A DNA stretch of 64,000 nt from Ktedonobacterales bacterium (GTDB lineage: Bacteria > Chloroflexota > Ktedonobacteria > Ktedonobacterales > Ktedonobacteraceae), in NCBI GenBank assembly GCA_027451525.1, contig DAIDJF010000021.1:1-64000 (forward strand), given 5' to 3'. Below, one piece after another: positions 15,751-24,396 of this stretch; positions within the stretch are counted from its first letter, which is position 1; each line of letters opens with the position of its first letter. The notes beneath the pieces were generated by a model. That model was not told where the DNA came from and did not search any database. It saw only the letters and a program-made list of their open reading frames with translations. Both the position numbers and the translations under genes were made by a program.

Positions 15751-17763
15751 AGCCGTTATTGCCTGTTGAGGGTATTCCAATATAATATTGCCGAAGTGAT
15801 CGATCTGAAATTGCCATGCGGGAGGGACAACCGTTGTCGTGTCGTACTGCGTGATAATCGCGGGACCCTCAAAGAGTTGCCCGGTTCTCAGGATACCGCG
15901 CTCGTAGACTGGGACCTCCTGCACATGGATTGGTTCCGCGCCTGCGAAAGTCACGGACCGCCTCATATCTGGTGTCATACTCACTTCTTGCGCGTCTCTT
16001 GCATGTTCTACCAGCCATAAGGCAGAAAGGCCACGCGCTTTTAGCCTGACATTGACAACCGTGACCCGTTCAGCCTCATCACAATAGCCAAAGCGACGTT
16101 CATGCGTCGCGTGAAATGCCTGGATAGCGTGTTGCATCTCGCCATAAAAAGGAATAGTCAACTCGTAGGACTGCCCTACATAGCGCATATCTACAAAGGC
16201 TTCGAGGGCAATCTGTTCTGCGGCAATACCCTCGGTCAGCAAGGCGGCGCGTCCCTGTTGTCGTAAATCCTCCAGCGTCGTCATCACAAGTTCCTGGGCC
16301 TCTTCGCCTGCAATCATCACTGTGCGTACATAGTCTTTCAACGTGTCGGCAATCAGCATACCGAGGGCAGAGAGCACACCCGGAATCGCGGGAATCAGCA
16401 CACGTGGGATGTGTAGCGCCTCGGCGAGTTCACAGGCGTGCAGCGGTCCCGCGCCACCATAGGCAACGAGCGTAAAGAAGCGGGGATCGCCGCCGCGCTC
16501 GACCGAGATCACGCGAATTGCCGCCTCCATATTGGCATTGACCACGCGCAACATGCCGAGTGCCGCCTCTTCCACTGAGGTTTGCAGACGCTGAGCGATA
16601 GCAGACATGGCCTGTTGCGCACATGCTCTATCGAGGCGCATGGTGCCACCCAGAAAGGCATCGGGGATGAGCCGACCGAGGACGACGTGGGCATCCGTGA
16701 TGGTCGCTTGCGTGCCTCCACGCCCGTAAGCGGCTGGCCCTGGGTATGCGCCAACTGAGGCTGGACCGACGCGCAATGCACCGCCCAGATCAAACCAGCC
16801 AATGCTACCACCACCCGCGCCAACAGTATGGATATCAATCATTGGCAGTTTTGTGGGATAGCCACCCACGTTGCCGCTGGTCGTCTCCGTCACCGCGCCA
16901 TCTACCAAAGCGACATCTGTTGATGTGCCGCCAATGTCCAGACTAATGATGCGTTCATAATTTGCCTGTCGCGCCACAAACGCTGCTCCAACCACGCCAG
17001 CGGCTGGTCCAGAAAGCAGCGTTCTGGCCGCCTCGCGGCGCGCTGTACCGCTCAAGATGGAGCCACCGTTGGATTGCATGATACGCAATACGGTAGATGC
17101 AGGCAGTTGCGCTTCCAAACGGGCTAAATAGCGGTCAATCAGCGGCCCGACATAGGCATTGAGCACAACGGTACTGGTGCGTTCATATTCGCGAAATTCC
17201 GGCAACACCTCATACGAGGCCGAGACATAGAGACCCGTTGCACGAGCAGCCTCCGTCACCTGCTGTTCATGCAGTGGATTGGCAAAGCTGAACAGCAACG
17301 AGATCGCGATTGCCTCTACGCCCGCCTGCTGTAACTGCGCGATAGCCGTGTGCAACGAATCCTCGTCAAGTGGTTGCAGGACCGCGCCACGCTCATCCAG
17401 GCGTTCAATTACCTCAACACGCCGCGCTCGTGGAACCAGCGGCGCGATTTTCTGCACGCGCAGATCATACAGTTTGGGACGTGTCTGCCGCCCAATCTCC
17501 AACACGTCGCGGAAGCCTGCCGTCGTTATCAGGCCAGTCACCGCGCCTTTGCCCTCAAGCACCGCATTAGTCGCAACGGTCGAGCCATGCACCATCACAT
17601 GCAGACTTTCTAATGCTCCAAGCTGCTGTACACCGTCGATGATTGCTCGCGCCGGGTCATCGGGCGTCGAAAGCACCTTGAGAACGCGGAGTTGGCCGTC
17701 GCGTAGCAGCACGATATCAGTAAACGTTCCACCTGTATCAACGCCAACAAGCACATCTACCAT
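15739..17763 (-). CDS. Hydantoinase A / 5-oxoprolinase alpha-type subunit
   Basis: 674 aa from ATG 17763, with TTGGAG seven bases upstream; an upstream extension to 17910 lacks family similarity. The N-terminal ASKHA-type ATP-binding motif is VGVDTGGTFTDIVLL, followed by VMVHGSTVATNAVLEGKGA, a family hallmark. Further conserved blocks are LSGPAAGVVGAAFVAR, ISLDIGGTSTDVALV and VAYGGAGPLHACELAEAL. This subunit carries the kinase-like ATPase activity of ATP-dependent hydantoinases and oxoprolinases. It is transcribed before hyuB. The C-terminus ends inside a dispersed palindromic repeat. Confidence 0.94.
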   Translation of the reverse strand: MVDVLVGVDTGGTFTDIVLLRDGQLRVLKVLSTPDDPARAIIDGVQQLGALESLHVMVHGSTVATNAVLEGKGAVTGLITTAGFRDVLEIGRQTRPKLYDLRVQKIAPLVPRARRVEVIERLDERGAVLQPLDEDSLHTAIAQLQQAGVEAIAISLLFSFANPLHEQQVTEAARATGLYVSASYEVLPEFREYERTSTVVLNAYVGPLIDRYLARLEAQLPASTVLRIMQSNGGSILSGTARREAARTLLSGPAAGVVGAAFVARQANYERIISLDIGGTSTDVALVDGAVTETTSGNVGGYPTKLPMIDIHTVGAGGGSIGWFDLGGALRVGPASVGAYPGPAAYGRGGTQATITDAHVVLGRLIPDAFLGGTMRLDRACAQQAMSAIAQRLQTSVEEAALGMLRVVNANMEAAIRVISVERGGDPRFFTLVAYGGAGPLHACELAEALHIPRVLIPAIPGVLSALGMLIADTLKDYVRTVMIAGEEAQELVMTTLEDLRQQGRAALLTEGIAAEQIALEAFVDMRYVGQSYELTIPFYGEMQHAIQAFHATHERRFGYCDEAERVTVVNVRLKARGLSALWLVEHARDAQEVSMTPDMRRSVTFAGAEPIHVQEVPVYERGILRTGQLFEGPAIITQYDTTTVVPPAWQFQIDHFGNIILEYPQQAITAVGA

Positions 17764-17831
17764 AAATAGTCTCCAATTCATATAAAGCAGTATACACAAA
17801 GTTCTCAGCAAATTATGTCTAAATCTGGCAT

Positions 17832-17866
17832 TTGCAATAAGCAATTCATGTGTTATAGTTATAACA
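17832..17866 (+). promoter_or_regulatory. Candidate promoter with palindromic operator, DUF2236 gene
   Basis: TTGCAA at 17832-17837 and TATAGT at 17854-17859 (16-bp spacer) precede the DUF2236 gene. The -10 region lies inside the palindrome TGTTATAGTTATAACA (17851-17866; arms TGTTATA and TATAACA around GT). This sits in the divergent gap between hyuA and the DUF2236 gene and could bind a dimeric repressor acting on either. Confidence 0.45.
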
Positions 17867-17908
17867 AGCACTCGCTCTTGTTTGTATCTGAGAAAGGGAA
17901 AACCCATC

Positions 17909-18802
17909 ATGGGCCGCTATGACAACTTGCATCTCATTCAACAATTGGACCCAGAAAAGGATTGTGTGCGTATCTACGAACTGACCACATGCTACGATTT
18001 CCCCTGGGATCATACACGTGCGCTAGAAGTTGCGCTCTATCGCACATATTGTATTCCCAGTATCTCCAAGCTCCTGGATGAAACGGGTGAATTTGCACAT
18101 CACGCGCAAAAACGCTATGATGATACAGCGATCATCGTCGCAGAAATGTCGGCTTTTGGCTATGATAGTGAGCGCGGGCGCACAGCTCAACGGCGCATGA
18201 ACCGCATCCATAAGCAGTATGCCATCTCTAACGACGACTATCTGTACGTGCTTTCGACGTTTATCTACGAGCCGATTCGTTGGAACGCACGCTTTGGCTG
18301 GCGTCCGATGTGCGAGAAGGAGAAGCTTGCCGCCTATTATTGCTGGCGTGAGATTGGACGGAGGATGAATATCAAAGACATTCCGCCCACATTTGAGGCA
18401 TTCGAGCAATTTAAGAACGATTACGAGCGCGAGCATTTTCGCTATGCAGAGAGTAACCGCCATATTGGTGAGGCAACACGTGATCTGTTCCTGAGTTGGT
18501 TTCCTCTACCCGTCTTCATGCGTGAATTGCTCAAACCCGCAATTTATGCCCTGTTGGATGATGCGATGCTCGACGCCTTTGGCTTCCCGCATCCGCCCAA
18601 CTGGTTGCGCGCCACACTGGCAGCCACGCTTAAAACACGCGCATTTGCGCTACGCTTCTTTCCACCACGCAAACGTCCATTCCTCTATGTGCGAGACGTG
18701 AAGCACCGCAGTTACCCAAATGGCTATACGATAGCACAGGTAGGACCAGCCAGTATGCTGGCGATGCTCAACGGGACAGCAGATCACCAGCAACAGCTAT
18801 AA
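17909..18802 (+). CDS. DUF2236 / MpaB-like haem oxygenase family protein
   Basis: 297 aa from ATG 17909; a longer start at 17882 is possible. The central part fits the DUF2236 family (MpaB and latex-clearing rubber oxygenase catalytic domain): LLDETGEFAHHAQKRYDDT, then RMNRIHKQYAI, then YVLSTFIYEPIRWNARFGWR. RIHKQY and the earlier R/H positions are where the family binds haem; the axial-ligand assignment is from family knowledge, not shown here. No signal peptide is seen, so it is probably cytoplasmic or peripheral. Its 3' end overlaps the convergent gmhB-like gene by 6 bp. Substrate unknown. Confidence 0.75.
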   Translation: MGRYDNLHLIQQLDPEKDCVRIYELTTCYDFPWDHTRALEVALYRTYCIPSISKLLDETGEFAHHAQKRYDDTAIIVAEMSAFGYDSERGRTAQRRMNRIHKQYAISNDDYLYVLSTFIYEPIRWNARFGWRPMCEKEKLAAYYCWREIGRRMNIKDIPPTFEAFEQFKNDYEREHFRYAESNRHIGEATRDLFLSWFPLPVFMRELLKPAIYALLDDAMLDAFGFPHPPNWLRATLAATLKTRAFALRFFPPRKRPFLYVRDVKHRSYPNGYTIAQVGPASMLAMLNGTADHQQQL

Positions 18803-19432
18803 AGAGTGTGGCACATACGGCATTCCGAGGTAGAACTTCATATCATCCAGCGACATCTGCACAGTATACGCACCATTGACCGTTGCGTATCGCCTTTGCA
18901 TGATATGGAGCACTGCCTCGGTGATATTTTCCATAATTGGCAATGTGCCCTCAATAGTATGAGCATATTGTTGCAACTGTTCTATACCCAGGCCAGTCAA
19001 GACAAGAATAGGTTGAATACCAGCAGCACGTGCAGCCTGTACATCGGTCACGCTATCACCGATAAACACAGCATCGTTCATATCCAGCCCAAGCTCGTCG
19101 CGTGCGCGTAGCAACATCCCTGGGCGCGGTTTGCGACACACGCACTTTCCATCACGCCCATGTGGACAATAATAGACACGCTCAATATAGCCGCCAGCAG
19201 CCCTAATCTGCATCAACATGCGTGCATGAATATCCTCAATCACCTCGACAGGAATAATGCCACGCGCAACACCTGCCTGATTGGTGCACACGATAAGACG
19301 ATGACCCATGCGCGTCAATTGCACAATTGCTTCAATTGCCCCTGGTAAGAACTGAAACTCTTGCCAACTTTTGACGTAGTCCGCACGATTTTCATTAATA
19401 ACGCCATCACGATCAAGGAAAATAGTAGACAA
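18797..19432 (-). CDS. gmhB: HAD phosphatase, D-glycero-manno-heptose bisphosphatase-like
   Basis: 211 aa from a TTG at 19432 with GGGGGG just upstream. HAD motif I is FLDRDGVIN (D7 and D9), motif II is IVCTNQAG, and motif III/IV is CRKPRPG with FIGDSVTDVQAARAAG. A zinc-site pattern YYCPHGRDGKCVCRKP is characteristic of GmhB and related HisB-N phosphatases. It removes phosphate from a sugar bisphosphate in the cytoplasm. No other heptose genes are adjacent, so the sugar substrate is uncertain and the symbol is by family only. The last 25 residues (VNGAYTVQMSLDDMKFYLGM) extend beyond the core. Confidence 0.85.
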   Translation of the reverse strand: MSTIFLDRDGVINENRADYVKSWQEFQFLPGAIEAIVQLTRMGHRLIVCTNQAGVARGIIPVEVIEDIHARMLMQIRAAGGYIERVYYCPHGRDGKCVCRKPRPGMLLRARDELGLDMNDAVFIGDSVTDVQAARAAGIQPILVLTGLGIEQLQQYAHTIEGTLPIMENITEAVLHIMQRRYATVNGAYTVQMSLDDMKFYLGMPYVPHSL

Positions 19433-19498
19433 GGAAGCCCCCCATAAGCAGATATGTATATCTCTATATTACGCGCATCGACCTTTATATCACTTCGG

Positions 19499-20161
19499 TT
19501 AAGGCAGCGGGACCTCAATATCCAAACGAGTTCCGCGTCCGGGCACGCTTTCAATCATAACGTGACCACCGAGGATCTCGACACGTTCATGCAGGCCTAC
19601 CAATCCTTGCTGGCACCCTGGGCGGTATATCTGCTCCGGCACTTGACTCATACCAATTCCATTGTCTCCGATACTGAGATGGAGAGATTGCTCATCCATG
19701 AACAAGAATAGTGTAATGGCAGAGGCATGTGCGTGTTTATGGATATTGGTAAAGGCTTCACGCACGATACAATAAAGATTTGAGCTATATTCAAAAGGTA
19801 AAGCAACGGGCCAATCTGTACATTCATATGTAACGCTATATCCCTGCACACGAAATCTTTGGACGAGCACCTGTATCTCCTGCTCAAAATCAGCGGGCCC
19901 CCGTTGCTGGCGCAGCCCTCCCAAGGTTTGGCGCATGGAAAGTAAGCTATCACGGGCAAGCTCTTGCCACATTTCCAGTCTAGTTTCCATCTCCTGATCT
20001 GCATTGTCAGGATTATGTTGGCAGCGCATGCGAAAAAATTCCAAATCGGTAAGCAGGGCAGTGAGCGATTGCACCGCACCATCGTGCAATTCGCGCGCAA
20101 TGCGCCGTCGCTCAGCCTCCTGAGCAATTTGCGTAAGTGAGGAGTCTATCACTTCTAGCAT
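19499..20161 (-). CDS. Cytoplasmic NarL-type sensor histidine kinase
   Basis: 220 aa from ATG 20161 (AAAAGGA eight bases upstream). It consists only of a dimerisation/phosphoacceptor domain of the HisKA_3 type, with His26 in RRRIARELHDGAVQSL, and an HATPase domain with the N-box REAFTNIHKHA, G1 box IGDNGIGM and GRGTRLDIEVPLP at the end. There is no membrane helix and no sensor domain, so input must come from a partner protein. No response regulator gene lies next to it. It diverges from rbsK. Confidence 0.92.
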   Translation of the reverse strand: MLEVIDSSLTQIAQEAERRRIARELHDGAVQSLTALLTDLEFFRMRCQHNPDNADQEMETRLEMWQELARDSLLSMRQTLGGLRQQRGPADFEQEIQVLVQRFRVQGYSVTYECTDWPVALPFEYSSNLYCIVREAFTNIHKHAHASAITLFLFMDEQSLHLSIGDNGIGMSQVPEQIYRPGCQQGLVGLHERVEILGGHVMIESVPGRGTRLDIEVPLP

Positions 20162-20245
20162 ACGTCGCCATCCTTTTCGCAAACATATCTTTTATCGCTA
20201 CAACTTACTAAACCCTTCTATCTTCCCCTAGCGTTATCATACATA

Positions 20246-20265
20246 GGTATATGTATATATATACC
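20246..20265. promoter_or_regulatory. AT-rich palindrome in the histidine kinase / rbsK gap
   Basis: GGTATAT, six bases, ATATACC at 20246-20265, extended by imperfect flanks (ACATA and ATACAT). It lies in the 330-bp divergent gap 20162-20491, closer to the histidine kinase start. A regulator site or a promoter region is possible. The remainder of the gap contains an open frame continuous with rbsK that I do not accept as coding. Confidence 0.35.
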
Positions 20266-20491
20266 ATACATACGTTAATGTTCAATGGAGGGAATACTAT
20301 GAGATCGGTTGAGATTATGTACTTCATACGCCGACTTCTTAACCGTTTGTATTTTGTCTGAGCGTGATGGAGATATTTACGGTTCAAGGCTACGGCCAGC
20401 CAAAGAGCACGCGGCGCGATCTTGCATCAGGCTCAGCAATCGTGTATGCTTCGTACAGACATATCCCTGTGGCAGATCAAAAGGAGGGCTT

Positions 20492-21454
20492 GTGACGGCA
20501 AACCAGCGATCAATTCTTGTAGTGGGAAGTCTCAATATGGACCAAGTGGTGCGTGTCCCGCGTGTCCCACTTTTGGGTGAGACCTTACTGGGGGCAGGTT
20601 CTCTCACACTGGTTCCCGGTGGCAAAGGGGCCAATCAAGCAGTCGCGATGGCCCGACTGGGAGCTTCCGTCAAAATGGCGGGGCGCATCGGTACGGACCC
20701 CTTTGGGGAACGCCTGATCCGCGCCCTTGAAAATGACCATATCCAGACCGACCTGATTGCCATTGATCAAGAGGAGGCCAGTGGCGTTGCCTTTATCTTT
20801 CTGACTCCCGAAGGCAACAATGCCATCGTGGTCGCACCAGGAGCAAATATGCGCGTCAGCCCTGAGATAGATGCAGTGCAGTGGAGACGCATCGCGCAAG
20901 CCATCCAACAGGCGCAGGCCCTGGTATTGCAGCTAGAGATTCCACTGGAAAGTGTTAAACAGTTAATTAGCATCGCACATGACGCAGGCGTTCCCGTGAT
21001 TTTGAATCTGGCTCCGGCCCAATCACTTCCAAAAGAGACGCTACGACAAATCTCCGTTTTGGTTGTCAACGAGAGTGAGGCGACCCTGCTGAGTGGGCAG
21101 CGTGTTGAAACGGTAGAAGATGCGCAGATCGTCGCCAACGTGCTATACAGCTATGGTATTTCGACCGTCGTTGTAACGCTAGGCTCACGTGGAGCATTGC
21201 TTGTTACAGCTGATAGCACGGGTAAATCCCAACGCATCTATCAGGCCGCCCCAAAAGTGCAGGTGCTTGATACGACCGCCGCCGGTGATTGTTTTGTAGG
21301 AGCATTGACCGTCGCACTCACCGAAGGGCAACGTCCTGAAGAGTTGCTCCGTTTCGCAGTCCATGCCAGTGCGCTCAAAGTCACCAAATTTGGAGCGCAA
21401 TCTGGTTTACCCACACGGGAGGAAGTCCTTGCTTCGTATTATTCTGGATACTGA
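20492..21454 (+). CDS. rbsK: PfkB family carbohydrate kinase, ribokinase-like
   Basis: 320 aa from GTG 20492, which has AAGGAGGG immediately upstream and matches the usual ribokinase N-terminus (ILVVGSLNMDQVVRV). The first PfkB signature is GGKGANQAVAMARLGA and the second DTTAAGDCFVGALTVAL, with the catalytic Asp in AAGD. Ribokinase phosphorylates ribose to ribose 5-phosphate. The overlapping downstream nucleoside hydrolase would release ribose from nucleosides, so the pair forms a ribonucleoside salvage unit. An earlier in-frame extension to 20309 is rejected. Confidence 0.9.
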   Translation: MTANQRSILVVGSLNMDQVVRVPRVPLLGETLLGAGSLTLVPGGKGANQAVAMARLGASVKMAGRIGTDPFGERLIRALENDHIQTDLIAIDQEEASGVAFIFLTPEGNNAIVVAPGANMRVSPEIDAVQWRRIAQAIQQAQALVLQLEIPLESVKQLISIAHDAGVPVILNLAPAQSLPKETLRQISVLVVNESEATLLSGQRVETVEDAQIVANVLYSYGISTVVVTLGSRGALLVTADSTGKSQRIYQAAPKVQVLDTTAAGDCFVGALTVALTEGQRPEELLRFAVHASALKVTKFGAQSGLPTREEVLASYYSGY

Positions 21455-22364
21455 TCCTGGTATTGATGACGCCCTGGCCCTGTTTCTGGCTCTGGCATCG
21501 CCCGAAGTACAACTTGCCGCAGTCACCACCGTAAGCGGCAATGTTTCCGTCGAGCAGACCACACGCAACGCGCTCACGCTCCTGACACTGGCAGGGCGTA
21601 GCGATATTCCCGTCGCACGGGGGAGCGCGCAACCGCTCGTGAGTACATCAATTGACGCAGCCCATGTACACGGCGCAAATGGCCTGGGCGAGGTAGATTT
21701 TCCCATCCCCACGCTAGAACCTGTTACGCGCCATGCTGTTGACCTCATCATTGAAATGGTCATGCAGGCTCCAGGCGAGATCACACTTGTACCAATAGGA
21801 CCACTGACGAACATTGCCCTGGCAGTGCGCAAAGAGCCACGCATCACAGAACGCGTGCGCGAGGTCGTTATCATGGGCGGTGCGCTACGAGTCCCTGGGA
21901 ATGTCACGCCACATGCTGAGTTTAATATCGCTTCCGACGCGCACGCCGCCCATATCGTGCTGCATGCAGGCTGGCCCATTCGCCTCGTTAGCCTCGACAC
22001 GACGACACGCGCGATTATGCATCGCGCGCAAGTCGAAGAGCTAGCGGCAAACGGCAGTCGTGTGACAACCGCGATCCGTCAGATGATGAGCTACTACTTT
22101 GAGGTCTTCGGCCCCCAGCACGGCAATACTGATCGCTTTCATATGCATGACCCACTCTGCCTCGCGGCGGCATTCCAGCCAGATTTGATTACCTGGGAGC
22201 CTGTTTATGTAGATGTAGAGCTAACAGGAACGCTGACGCAAGGCACAACCGTCGGCTATTTCAATCGCCCACATACGCCAGCACCTAATGTACTCGCGTC
22301 CGTTGCAGTAGATACAGAGCGGTTTATTCGCCTTTACATGGAGCGCGTTGCCGCCGCTTTTTGA
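21429..22364 (+). CDS. Nucleoside hydrolase (IunH/RihA-type)
   Basis: 311 aa from a TTG at 21429, chosen because GGGAGGA lies six bases upstream and the product then begins LLRIILDTDPGIDDALAL, the family N-terminus with its Ca-binding DxDPGxDD cluster. Other family blocks are VHGANGLGEVDFP, LVPIGPLTNIALAV, VIMGGALRVPGN and HAEFNIASDAHAA, with HMHDPLCLAA supplying the last Ca ligand. It splits ribonucleosides into base and ribose. The start overlaps the end of rbsK by 26 bp, implying coupled translation of ribose release and ribose phosphorylation. Confidence 0.92.
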   Translation: MLRIILDTDPGIDDALALFLALASPEVQLAAVTTVSGNVSVEQTTRNALTLLTLAGRSDIPVARGSAQPLVSTSIDAAHVHGANGLGEVDFPIPTLEPVTRHAVDLIIEMVMQAPGEITLVPIGPLTNIALAVRKEPRITERVREVVIMGGALRVPGNVTPHAEFNIASDAHAAHIVLHAGWPIRLVSLDTTTRAIMHRAQVEELAANGSRVTTAIRQMMSYYFEVFGPQHGNTDRFHMHDPLCLAAAFQPDLITWEPVYVDVELTGTLTQGTTVGYFNRPHTPAPNVLASVAVDTERFIRLYMERVAAAF

Positions 22365-22390
22365 CAATCGTCACTCGTATGGGCTATACT
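22361..22390 (+). promoter_or_regulatory. Promoter of the MIP18-family gene
   Basis: TTGACA at 22361-22366 overlaps the stop codon of the nucleoside hydrolase; TATACT follows at 22385-22390 after 18 bp. This gives the next gene its own transcript. Confidence 0.7.
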
Positions 22391-22442
22391 AGCGATAGAT
22401 AGAGATAGCTAGCACACGCATGGGCGTGGAGGAAAATATATA

Positions 22443-22754
22443 ATGGCACAAATTAACGAAGCAGAATTGATGGACGCGCTCCGTGAGTGTTATGACCCGG
22501 AAATTCCAGTCAATGTCGTCGATCTCGGCCTCATTTATGGAGTCGATATTGATGAAGAGCAGGGCCATGTTCAGGTAACTATGACGCTAACCGCGCTGGG
22601 TTGCCCGATGGCAGGCGAAGTAATCTCCGAGGTTGAAATGCGCGTTATGCAGGTAGAGAACGTACAAAGCTGCAAAGTTGAAATGACTTTTGACCCCCCC
22701 TGGTCTCCTGATCGTATGACCGAGGATGCCAAGTGGGAATTGGGCATGATCTAG
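22443..22754 (+). CDS. MIP18 (DUF59) family Fe-S assembly protein, SufT-like
   Basis: 103 aa from ATG 22443 with GGAGGA upstream. The DUF59 signature DPEIPVNVVDLGLIYGVDI is at 18-36. LTALGCPMAGEV holds the conserved cysteine, and FDPPWSPDRMTEDAKWELG at the end matches the SufT/PaaD-like group. Such proteins help deliver Fe-S clusters to target proteins in the cytoplasm. It is a monocistronic gene between its own promoter and a strong terminator; no suf operon is adjacent. Confidence 0.9.
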   Translation: MAQINEAELMDALRECYDPEIPVNVVDLGLIYGVDIDEEQGHVQVTMTLTALGCPMAGEVISEVEMRVMQVENVQSCKVEMTFDPPWSPDRMTEDAKWELGMI

Positions 22755-22763
22755 TATCATTAT

Positions 22764-22809
22764 AAAAAGGCGTTTTATCTGCATAGGATAAGCAGGTAAA
22801 ACGCTTTTT
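22764..22809 (+). terminator. Rho-independent terminator
   Basis: AAAAAGGCGTTTTATCTGC at about 22764-22782, a 9-base loop, then GCAGGTAAAACGCTTTTT to 22809. A long stem with a T run, directly after the MIP18-family gene. Confidence 0.88.
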
Positions 22810-22899
22810 GTTTGCTAAAGACTTTTTCTACATGCTAGCAAGAAGAGGAACTCCCAAAAACAAGAAGAAGGCACGTTTTCTTACTGATGACATCCACCT

Positions 22900-22927
22900 T
22901 TGCGACTGACTGGTAGCATGATATACT
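22900..22927 (+). promoter_or_regulatory. Promoter of the DnaJ-C-like membrane protein gene
   Basis: TTGCGA at 22900-22905 and TATACT at 22922-22927 with a 16-bp spacer, 48 bp before the start codon. Confidence 0.5.
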
Positions 22928-22974
22928 AGCCAAGCAATCGTATTTTTTCATTAATGACAAAGTAGGGAAATACA

Positions 22975-24369
22975 ATGGCAGCAGGACAGGATAATTATAA
23001 TTTGCGTGCCACCCTGGCAATTAGCCAGGAGGAGGCATGGAACGGGACAAGCCGTGTACTCTCACTTCCTAATGGACGCGCTGTGACAGTTGTTGTTCCA
23101 GCGGGAACACGCGCTGGTCAAGAAATTCGTTTAGATGGTCAGGGATTGACACGCCCAGATGGGTATACAGGTGCGCTGATCCTGACAATTACGATTTTAG
23201 CGGCTAAGCCGCCTATAGGTACATCCCAGGTAGAGGATGCCATGCCGACCTTGAGCACACCACCGCCAAACGCTCTCCCACGGACAGAGCGAGCAGCACC
23301 CTATACCTATCCCACCCCTCCATCAGCAAGCCAGCCCGGTATTGCCCATAACGAGACCTATACTCCCTCCTCCCCTATTACGCCGCCACCCCCTCCTCCC
23401 CCTTTATACAGTGATCAGGGTGTAACACTCCAGGCGACATCTCCCTACGCTCAGACACCTCCTTATGGGCAGCCATATTCACCCCCCCCATCCGCGCCTG
23501 CCCCTGCACCACAACCTAAAGCACCACGCCCTCAACCACGTTCTCGTCTGGCAACAATTATTATCGCCGTCATCGCACTACTCGTTATTATTGGCGGTAT
23601 TGGCCTCTACTCTGGCGTCTATCTACCCGCGCAACGTCAGGCCCAGGCAACTGCTACAGCCGTTGCGCAGGTAACAGGCACAGCCAACACACAAGCTACT
23701 GCCACAGGACAGGTTGTCGCGACGCAACAAGCCTTTATTAATGCAACAGCTACTACACAAGCACAACTCAACCAGCAGGCAACCGCAACCGTAACGGCGC
23801 GTCAGACCCTCTATACGCAGACGATCAGTGCTACTCCGACACTCAACGATAGTCTCTCAACACCTGATACCTACAACTGGGACACAGGCAGTAACTGTTT
23901 CTATAACAGTGGCGCGTATCATGTCAAAACCTCACAGACCCAAATCGTCCTCTACTGCGTTGCGAATAACACAAATTATAGTAATTTCATCTATCGCGTG
24001 CAGATGACGATTGTGAGCGGAACCTATGGTGGCATTATCTTCCGTGCTGACTCGCAAAACTCGCGTTTCTATCTCTTCCGCATCGCCCAGGATGGCAGCT
24101 ATACACTTTATGCCTATGTCGATAGTACAGGGAGCCACGCAAAAAACTTGACCAGTGGCACGGCGAGTAGCTTTCACAATGGCTTTAACCAAAGCAACCA
24201 GATTGCAGTTCTCGTGCGCAACAAAGAAATTGACCTCTATGTCAATGATACCTATATTGACTCGATCAGCGATGCTACGCTCCAATCAGGTCAGATAGGC
24301 GTCGTTGCGGATGGTAATGCTACCGCTCCAGAGGTCGTTTATAGTAATGCACAGGTTTGGAAAATCTAG
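22975..24369 (+). CDS. Membrane protein: DnaJ C-terminal-like domain plus lectin-like ectodomain
   Basis: 464 aa from ATG 22975 (GTAGGGA upstream). Residues 8-80 resemble the substrate-binding domain of DnaJ/CbpA: ATLAISQEEAWNGTSRVLSL, VVVPAGTRAGQEIRL, then GQGLTRPDGYTGALILTITI. No J domain is present. A Pro-rich cytoplasmic linker (85-185) leads to a membrane helix near 192-215 (TIIIAVIALLVIIGGIGLYSG). An Ala/Thr/Gln stalk follows (QATATAVAQVTGTANTQATA), and a C-terminal beta domain of about 165 residues with YGGIIFRADSQNSRFYLFRI and IAVLVRNKEIDLYVND resembles concanavalin/LamG-like sugar-binding folds. Topology suggests a surface sensor with a protein-binding cytoplasmic face. Function is not known. 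Confidence 0.8.
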   Translation: MAAGQDNYNLRATLAISQEEAWNGTSRVLSLPNGRAVTVVVPAGTRAGQEIRLDGQGLTRPDGYTGALILTITILAAKPPIGTSQVEDAMPTLSTPPPNALPRTERAAPYTYPTPPSASQPGIAHNETYTPSSPITPPPPPPPLYSDQGVTLQATSPYAQTPPYGQPYSPPPSAPAPAPQPKAPRPQPRSRLATIIIAVIALLVIIGGIGLYSGVYLPAQRQAQATATAVAQVTGTANTQATATGQVVATQQAFINATATTQAQLNQQATATVTARQTLYTQTISATPTLNDSLSTPDTYNWDTGSNCFYNSGAYHVKTSQTQIVLYCVANNTNYSNFIYRVQMTIVSGTYGGIIFRADSQNSRFYLFRIAQDGSYTLYAYVDSTGSHAKNLTSGTASSFHNGFNQSNQIAVLVRNKEIDLYVNDTYIDSISDATLQSGQIGVVADGNATAPEVVYSNAQVWKI

Positions 24370-24374
24370 AAGCG

Positions 24375-24396
24375 GGTCCGTCCTTAGGGACGGACC
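24375..24396. terminator. Hairpin between convergent genes
   Basis: GGTCCGTCC, TTAG, GGACGGACC: a perfect 9-bp stem located between two convergent genes, with the stop codon of the phosphorylase gene in its loop (24384-24386). There is no long T run, so it is a weak or Rho-assisted terminator at best. Confidence 0.6.
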
